A stretch of 64,000 nucleotides of DNA from Defluviitaleaceae bacterium. Lineage in GTDB: Bacteria; Bacillota; Clostridia; Lachnospirales; WRAX01. The stretch covers positions 1 through 64,000 of the forward strand of contig WRAC01000007.1 of NCBI GenBank assembly GCA_009780415.1. The letters are read 5' to 3'. Below the pieces are notes generated by a model that was not told the origin of the DNA, searched no databases, and saw only the letters and a list, made by a program, of their open reading frames with translations. Shown piece after piece: positions 59,829 to 64,000 of the stretch (position 1 is the first letter of the stretch; each line of letters begins with the position of its first letter). Position numbers and translations under genes: made by a program.

Positions 59829-60206
59829 ATGTCTATTGAGATCAATACTCAAAATCCAATGCCGATTTATGAGCAGCTTCGCAATCAGATTGTGCTTGGG
59901 ATAGCATCGGGTAAACTGGCTCCGGGTACAAGCCTTCCGCCCGTACGCAAACTCGCCGCCGACCAGGGCGTGAATTTTCACACCGTAAACAAGGCCTACG
60001 CTTCCCTGTGCGATGAGGGCTTTATTATTATGGACAGGCGCAAGGGCGCGGTGGTGGCGGACATACCGTCGGGCGTAAAAGGGCTGCCGCCGGAAATGAT
60101 TGACAAGCTGAATCTGATCTCAGCCGAGGCAATTTGCAAAGGAATGGATTATATGTATTTTGTAAACCTTTGCATGCAGTCTTACCGGTTTGCGAAAGGT
60201 GAATAA
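59829..60206 (+). CDS. GntR-family (YtrA-like) transcriptional regulator
   Basis: PMPIYEQLRNQIVLGIASGKLAPGTSLPPVRKLAADQGVNFHTVNKAYASLCDEGFI. Confidence 0.9.
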   Translation: MSIEINTQNPMPIYEQLRNQIVLGIASGKLAPGTSLPPVRKLAADQGVNFHTVNKAYASLCDEGFIIMDRRKGAVVADIPSGVKGLPPEMIDKLNLISAEAICKGMDYMYFVNLCMQSYRFAKGE

Positions 60207-60226
60207 CAATCGATTGCCATAACGGC

Positions 60227-60262
60227 AAAAAAACACAAGGCAGCGCGTACCCTGTGTTTTTT
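60227..60262. terminator. Bidirectional terminator between gntR and hydA
   Basis: aaaaaaacacaagg ... ccctgtgttttttt stem with flanking A/T tracts. Confidence 0.75.
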
Positions 60263-60289
60263 TGCGTATTTTGTGGCTGAATATAACCT

Positions 60290-62074
60290 TTATATATGCA
60301 ACTCCGCCGGATATTTCTCTTTCGCCGCATATGCCGTATGGAATAACTGATGCGCCCTGTCTCCGCCCGGCTCGCCGATTTCCTCATACAGCTTTTTAAT
60401 GAACGGGTTCTCATGGCTTCTGCGTACCGGCAAGGATTTGTCAACACCATAAATTGCCTTTGCGCGCAACGCGAACACATCGCATTCCGCGGCTGCCAAA
60501 GCATCGACAATCGGCTGCCCGCCGCCCATAATACAACCGCCGGGGCATCCCATAAACTCAATAAAATGATATTCCTCACCGTTTTTGATCTTTTCAAGCA
60601 TCTTCTTCGCGTTAGCCGTACCGCTTACCACCGCGCCCTTCAGCGTGATCTCCGGCAGCCGGACAGTGTACTCCTTAATGCCGTCTTTGCCGCGGGTATC
60701 CGTAAACTCAATATCCTCCGCCCGCTTGCCGGTCAAAAGCTCGGCAACCGTGCGCAAAGCCGCCTCGGTAACGCCGCCCGTCACGCCAAAGATTGCGCCC
60801 GCGCCGCTGGCCTCGCCAAAGGGATTATCAAACGCGCAGATACAATCGCTGTCGTTACAGGAGCAAAGGCTGTTCCAATTCAACCGCGCGGTCTTTATCA
60901 TGCGGGCCAGCTCGCGCGTCGTAAGCACGGCATCCACATCGCGCAGCCCGTCCACTGACATTTCGGGGCGCTGTATCTCATATTTCTTTGCCGAGCAAGG
61001 CATGACGGACACGACGTAAATATTCTTGGGGTCAATGCCTGCCTTTTCGGCGTAGTAGCTCTTTATCAGCGCGCCAAACTTCTGGTGCGGCGATTTACAG
61101 GAGCTGAGGTTCGGTATGAATTCGGGATGGTAGCTTTCAAGGTATTTCACCCAGCCGGGCGAACAGGAGGTAAACAGCGGCAGCGTCCCGTTGTTCCTGA
61201 CACGGTCAATCAGCTCCGTACCTTCCTCCATAATGGTGATATCGGCGGCGGTGTTGGTGTCGAAAACCTTATCGAAGCCAAGGCGTTTCAAAGCATGAAC
61301 CATCTGCCCCGTAACGCTCGTGCCGATGGGCATACCGAACTCCTCGCCAAGGGCGACGCGCACAGCCGGCGCGGTCTGGACGACAACATGCGTATCCGGG
61401 CATGAAAGCGCGTCCCACACACGGTTGATATGGTCTTTCTCATACAGCGCGCCCGTCGGGCAAACATTTATGCACTGCCCGCACATCACACAGGCGATCT
61501 CGTCAAGGCTCGCGTCAAACGCGCAGCCGATTTTTGTAAGAATACCGCGGTTCTGCGCGTCGATAACAGCCGTTTCCTGAATGTTTTTACACATGCCGAT
61601 ACAGCGGCGGCAGAGGATGCACTTGTTGTTGTCGCGCACGATGCTGGGTGACAAGTCGTCGATTTCATGCTCTATGCGCTTGCCCTCGAAGGGCAGCTCC
61701 TCAATATTCAAGTCGCGGGCAATGGCCTGAAGCTCACAGTTCAGGTTACGCACGCAGGTGAGGCAGCTTCTGTCATGTTCTGATAAAATAAGCTCAAGGT
61801 TGGATTTGCGGGCTTCACGTACCTTAGGCGAATTGGTGTACACTTCCATGCCCTCATTGGCAGGGGCTACGCAAGCCGCAAGCAGCACGCGTCCGCCCTT
61901 AACCTCTATCAGGCAGATGCGGCACGCGCCTATTTCGTTAACGCCTTTCATATAGCACAGCGTAGGCACATTGACGTCCGCTTTGCGCGCGGCTTCAAGG
62001 ATAGTTGAACCGGCTGGCACGGATACTTTTTTACCGTCTATGGTCAAATTAATCATGTTCTCCAAAATTTTCAC
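60290..62074 (-). CDS. hydA: [FeFe]-hydrogenase catalytic subunit (NADH/NADP-dependent, HydA/HndD-like)
   Basis: N-terminal 2Fe-2S (CYMKGVNEIGACRICLIEV), His-Cys3 (HDRSCLTCVRNLNC), 2x 4Fe-4S, L1 FTSCSPGW, L2 MPCSAKKYE, L3 EFMGCPGGCIMGGGQP. Confidence 0.95.
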   Translation of the reverse strand: MKILENMINLTIDGKKVSVPAGSTILEAARKADVNVPTLCYMKGVNEIGACRICLIEVKGGRVLLAACVAPANEGMEVYTNSPKVREARKSNLELILSEHDRSCLTCVRNLNCELQAIARDLNIEELPFEGKRIEHEIDDLSPSIVRDNNKCILCRRCIGMCKNIQETAVIDAQNRGILTKIGCAFDASLDEIACVMCGQCINVCPTGALYEKDHINRVWDALSCPDTHVVVQTAPAVRVALGEEFGMPIGTSVTGQMVHALKRLGFDKVFDTNTAADITIMEEGTELIDRVRNNGTLPLFTSCSPGWVKYLESYHPEFIPNLSSCKSPHQKFGALIKSYYAEKAGIDPKNIYVVSVMPCSAKKYEIQRPEMSVDGLRDVDAVLTTRELARMIKTARLNWNSLCSCNDSDCICAFDNPFGEASGAGAIFGVTGGVTEAALRTVAELLTGKRAEDIEFTDTRGKDGIKEYTVRLPEITLKGAVVSGTANAKKMLEKIKNGEEYHFIEFMGCPGGCIMGGGQPIVDALAAAECDVFALRAKAIYGVDKSLPVRRSHENPFIKKLYEEIGEPGGDRAHQLFHTAYAAKEKYPAELHI

Positions 62075-62077
62075 CCC

Positions 62078-63985
62078 TTATTTATAGATCGCCTTAAACG
62101 GGCACGCGGGCACGCAAGCGCCGCATTTTATGCACTTTTCGGCGTCAAGCACATGGACGGCCTTGCGTTCGCCGGTTATCGCGCCCACGGGACATGCCTT
62201 GACGCACAGCGTACAGCCCTTACACTTCTCGGCGGTGATGCCGTATTTCGCCATGGCCTGGCAGGCCCCCGCCGGGCATTTTTTATCGCACACATGGGCT
62301 TCGTACTCATCGCGGAAATACTTGATAGTCGAAAGGACAGGATTCGGAGCGGTCTGTCCCAGCGCGCAGAGCGCAGAGGTCTGGATGCTCTTGGCAAGCG
62401 CCTCAAGCTTCTCGATATCGTCCTTTTCTCCCTTGCCTTCGGTTATCCTCTCAAGAATTTCGTACATGCGCTTTGTGCCGATACGGCACGGCGGGCATTT
62501 GCCGCAGCTTTCGTCTACCGTAAACTCAAGGAAGAACTTGGCGATGTCCACCATACAGTTGTCCTCGTCCATTACGATAAGCCCGCCCGAGCCCATCATA
62601 GAGCCAAGCGCGGTGAGGGATTCAAAGTCAATGCCGGCGTCCAGATGCTGCGCCGGGATACATCCGCCGGAAGGCCCGCCCGTCTGCGCGGCCTTAAATT
62701 CCTTGCCTTTCGGGATGCCGCCGCCTATTTCGTAGATAACCTCGCGGAGCGTAATGCCCATCGGCACCTCCACAAGGCCGACGTTGTTGATTTTGCCGCC
62801 GACGGCGAAAACCTTTGTGCCCTTGGATTTTTCTGTGCCGATACCCTGGAACCATTCGGCCCCGTTAAGTATTATTTGCGGAATGTTCGCATATGTTTCA
62901 ACATTATTTAAAACTGTGGGCTTGCCAAATATTCCCTTTACCGCGGGGAACGGCGGGCGCGGGCGCGGTTCCCCGCGGTTGCCCTCGATAGAACGGATCA
63001 GCGCCGTTTCCTCGCCGCAGACAAACGCGCCTGCGCCGGGGCGTATTTCCATATCAAAGTCAAAACCCGTGCCAAGAATGTTTTTGCCAAGCAAACCGTA
63101 TGCCCGCGCGTCGTCAATGGCTTTCTGCAAGCGGTTCAAGGCGATGGGGTACTCGGCGCGGACATAAACGTAGCCGTGGTTGCCGCCGATGGCGTAAGCC
63201 GCGATTGCCATGGACTCGATGATTACATGGGGGTCGCCCTCCAGCACGGAACGGTCCATAAACGCGCCCGGGTCGCCTTCGTCGGCGTTACAGGCCACGA
63301 ATTTCTGCCCGTCGTCGGATTGGCTCTTCGCCGCGAACTCCCACTTCAATCCCGTGGGGAAACCGGCACCGCCGCGCCCGCGCAGGCCGCTGGCTTTAAC
63401 GATATCAATAACATCGGAGGGTTTTTTCTCCGTCAAGCATTTTTCAAGGGCCACATAACCGTCGTTCGCTATGTATTCGTCAATGCACTCGGGATCAATA
63501 AGGCCGCAGTTTCGCAGGGCAAGACGCATTTGTTTTTTATAGAAGCCTACTTCGTCAAGGGGCAGGATATGCTCGTCCTTGCACAGCGTTTCCGCGTAAA
63601 TAAGGCGTTTTACGATGTTACCGTTCTTTAAATGCTCGGTTACGATTTCAGGTACGTCGTCTACCGTTACCATGCTGTAGAAAACGCCCTCTGGATATAC
63701 GATTACGATGGGGCCAAGGGCGCAAAGACCGAAACAGCCCGTCCTTACGACCATGATATCGTCTTGCAATCCATGTTTAGCTACTTCTTCGTTAAATTTC
63801 GATATGATAAATTCGGAGCTGCCCGCGACGCAGCCTGTTCCCGCGCAAACCATAACATGTGAGCGGAAATGCGTCTCAGACGCAGGGCCCTCGTGCTTGT
63901 ATCCATGCTCCTTGCGCATCAGGATCCTTGTCTTTATCTTGTCCCTGATGGCTTGCAGATCGGCTATTGTTTTCATATTGTTCAC
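62078..63985 (-). CDS. hydB: NADH-binding hydrogenase subunit HydB/NuoF-like
   Basis: GLRGRGGAGFPTGLKWEFA, CNADEGDPGAFMDRSVLEGDPH, ESCGKCPPCRIGTKRM, C-terminal 2x[4Fe-4S] CKGCTLCVKACPVGAI...CIKCGACVPACPFKAI, N-terminal thioredoxin-like 2Fe-2S. Confidence 0.95.
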   Translation of the reverse strand: MNNMKTIADLQAIRDKIKTRILMRKEHGYKHEGPASETHFRSHVMVCAGTGCVAGSSEFIISKFNEEVAKHGLQDDIMVVRTGCFGLCALGPIVIVYPEGVFYSMVTVDDVPEIVTEHLKNGNIVKRLIYAETLCKDEHILPLDEVGFYKKQMRLALRNCGLIDPECIDEYIANDGYVALEKCLTEKKPSDVIDIVKASGLRGRGGAGFPTGLKWEFAAKSQSDDGQKFVACNADEGDPGAFMDRSVLEGDPHVIIESMAIAAYAIGGNHGYVYVRAEYPIALNRLQKAIDDARAYGLLGKNILGTGFDFDMEIRPGAGAFVCGEETALIRSIEGNRGEPRPRPPFPAVKGIFGKPTVLNNVETYANIPQIILNGAEWFQGIGTEKSKGTKVFAVGGKINNVGLVEVPMGITLREVIYEIGGGIPKGKEFKAAQTGGPSGGCIPAQHLDAGIDFESLTALGSMMGSGGLIVMDEDNCMVDIAKFFLEFTVDESCGKCPPCRIGTKRMYEILERITEGKGEKDDIEKLEALAKSIQTSALCALGQTAPNPVLSTIKYFRDEYEAHVCDKKCPAGACQAMAKYGITAEKCKGCTLCVKACPVGAITGERKAVHVLDAEKCIKCGACVPACPFKAIYK

Positions 63986-64000
63986 CCCACTATTTATATT

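Noticed and set aside
60290-62074. Hydrogenase L1 motif TSCSPGW instead of TSCCPGW
   Set aside because: The C-to-S variant is allowed in the published L1 signature and is common in HndD-type NAD(P)-linked hydrogenases, so I do not treat it as novel.

Overview
This window looks like a chromosomal segment from an anaerobic Firmicute (Clostridia-like). The call rests on the gene families only; I could not run any search. From left to right it contains: (i) an MFS transporter divergent from an EtfB/EtfA/FAD-oxidase (lactate or glycolate dehydrogenase-like) operon; (ii) a minus-strand operon of two giant hybrid histidine kinases, an FGGY sugar kinase and a FucI-like isomerase; (iii) a TGS-type nucleoside kinase, a small islet with a phage-type gene and a methyltransferase, and a small membrane protein with a winged-helix regulator; (iv) a vanG-type (D-Ala-D-Ser) glycopeptide-resistance-like cluster, vanR-vanS-vanG-vanXY-'vanT'-[palindromic element]-vanW. 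In this cluster the VanT-like protein has only the membrane acyltransferase half, a ~166-bp full-length palindromic MITE-like element sits 19 bp after its stop codon, and VanR appears to start at ATT; (v) MocR, GNAT, AraC/GyrI, AKR, NUDIX and TopB accessory genes; (vi) a cell-division-type operon (HlyD-like, yggS, sepF, yggT, NUDIX) preceded by a RelB/DinJ-like antitoxin gene and a sirtuin, under a consensus promoter with a perfect palindromic operator candidate; (vii) housekeeping blocks (murJ/spoVB-like, anmK, recG, DAK2/Asp23, rpoD, dnaG, PBP, murE, murF, mraY, murD, ftsW); (viii) a GntR regulator and [FeFe]-hydrogenase HydA/HydB subunits. No rRNA, tRNA or CRISPR array was recognised. The observations most worth a second look are the racemase-less vanG cluster with its adjacent palindromic element, the RelB-like/Sir2/division operon, the ATT-start VanR, the inverted repeats around the MocR gene, and an unexplained leader region upstream of a CD3324-family gene.
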